Program-made: the position numbers and the translations under genes | The notes under the pieces: model-generated | What the model saw: the letters and a program-made list of their open reading frames with translations, nothing else | Told to the model about the DNA's origin: nothing | Databases searched by the model: none | NCBI GenBank assembly: GCA_013041835.1 | Contig: JABDRH010000287.1 | Span: 1 to 11,301, forward strand | DNA: 11,301 nucleotides | Direction of reading: 5' to 3' | Source: Desulfatitalea sp. | GTDB lineage: Bacteria; Desulfobacterota; Desulfobacteria; Desulfobacterales; Desulfosarcinaceae | Shown here: positions 11,282-11,301 of the stretch, one piece after another | Numbering within the stretch: the stretch's first letter is position 1 | How the letters are laid out: every line of letters starts with the position of its first letter

Positions 11282-11301
11282 GGCAAGTGTTTAATTTTTT
11301 T
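11282..11301 (+). repeat. Terminal overlap with bases 1-20 (circle closure)
   Basis: These 20 bases are identical to bases 1-20. An exact overlap at the two ends of a contig is the usual sign of a circular molecule opened at an arbitrary point. The unique length is then 11,281 bp. Confidence 0.85.

Overview
The window is a complete small circular plasmid. Its last 20 bases (11282-11301) repeat its first 20, as expected when a circular contig is opened, so the unique length is about 11,281 bp. The host is most likely a member of the Pseudomonadota and probably an alphaproteobacterium. This rests on a TraA-type (MOBQ) relaxase-helicase, a RepB-type DNA primase, a ParD-like/zeta toxin pair and an exported nuclease. 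No gene fixes the host further. There is no type IV secretion system and no coupling protein, so the plasmid looks mobilizable rather than self-transmissible.

Layout. (1) Bases 1-1933 form a rightward operon behind a near-consensus promoter with a palindromic operator. It holds an acidic orphan protein, an ImmA/IrrE-like HELAH metalloprotease, a CI-type HTH protein and a second orphan. A 39-bp inverted repeat (1895-1933 and 11206-11244) brackets this operon on the circle. (2) Bases 1947-4304, on the minus strand, hold a small accessory mobilization-type protein, a RepB-type primase and a second accessory protein that is an internally doubled relative of the first. (3) Bases 4305-4560 hold divergent promoters and an RSF1010-like oriT. 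(4) Bases 4561-8981, on the plus strand, hold a 1293-residue relaxase-helicase and, overlapping its stop codon, a membrane-anchored Mrr-like nuclease. (5) Bases 9019-10559, on the minus strand, hold a ParD-like antitoxin, a zeta toxin and a secreted staphylococcal-nuclease-like protein. (6) Bases 10560-11281 are essentially non-coding. They hold tandem 8-bp repeats, dispersed TTTTAGGG words, several hairpins and a 167-nt nested palindrome, and are the best candidate for the replication origin.

The most striking result is a shared pattern: three proteins of the replication and transfer module each carry an internal tandem duplication. The relaxase holds two near-gapless copies of its whole helicase region (offset about 479 residues). 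The second copy has lost the Walker A lysine, the Walker B acids and the other ATPase motifs. The RepB-type primase has a degenerate copy of its primase core in front of the canonical one. The 150-residue accessory protein carries two copies of a module ending in D-R-x-L-F-G-L, present once in its 98-residue relative. I know of no plasmid family described by this set of doublings.

Working model (inference): the primase and the palindrome form an RSF1010-like strand-initiation system without separate RepA or RepC genes. The accessory proteins, relaxase and oriT form the relaxosome. The toxin-antitoxin pair stabilizes the plasmid. The ImmA/HTH operon is a regulated accessory cassette.
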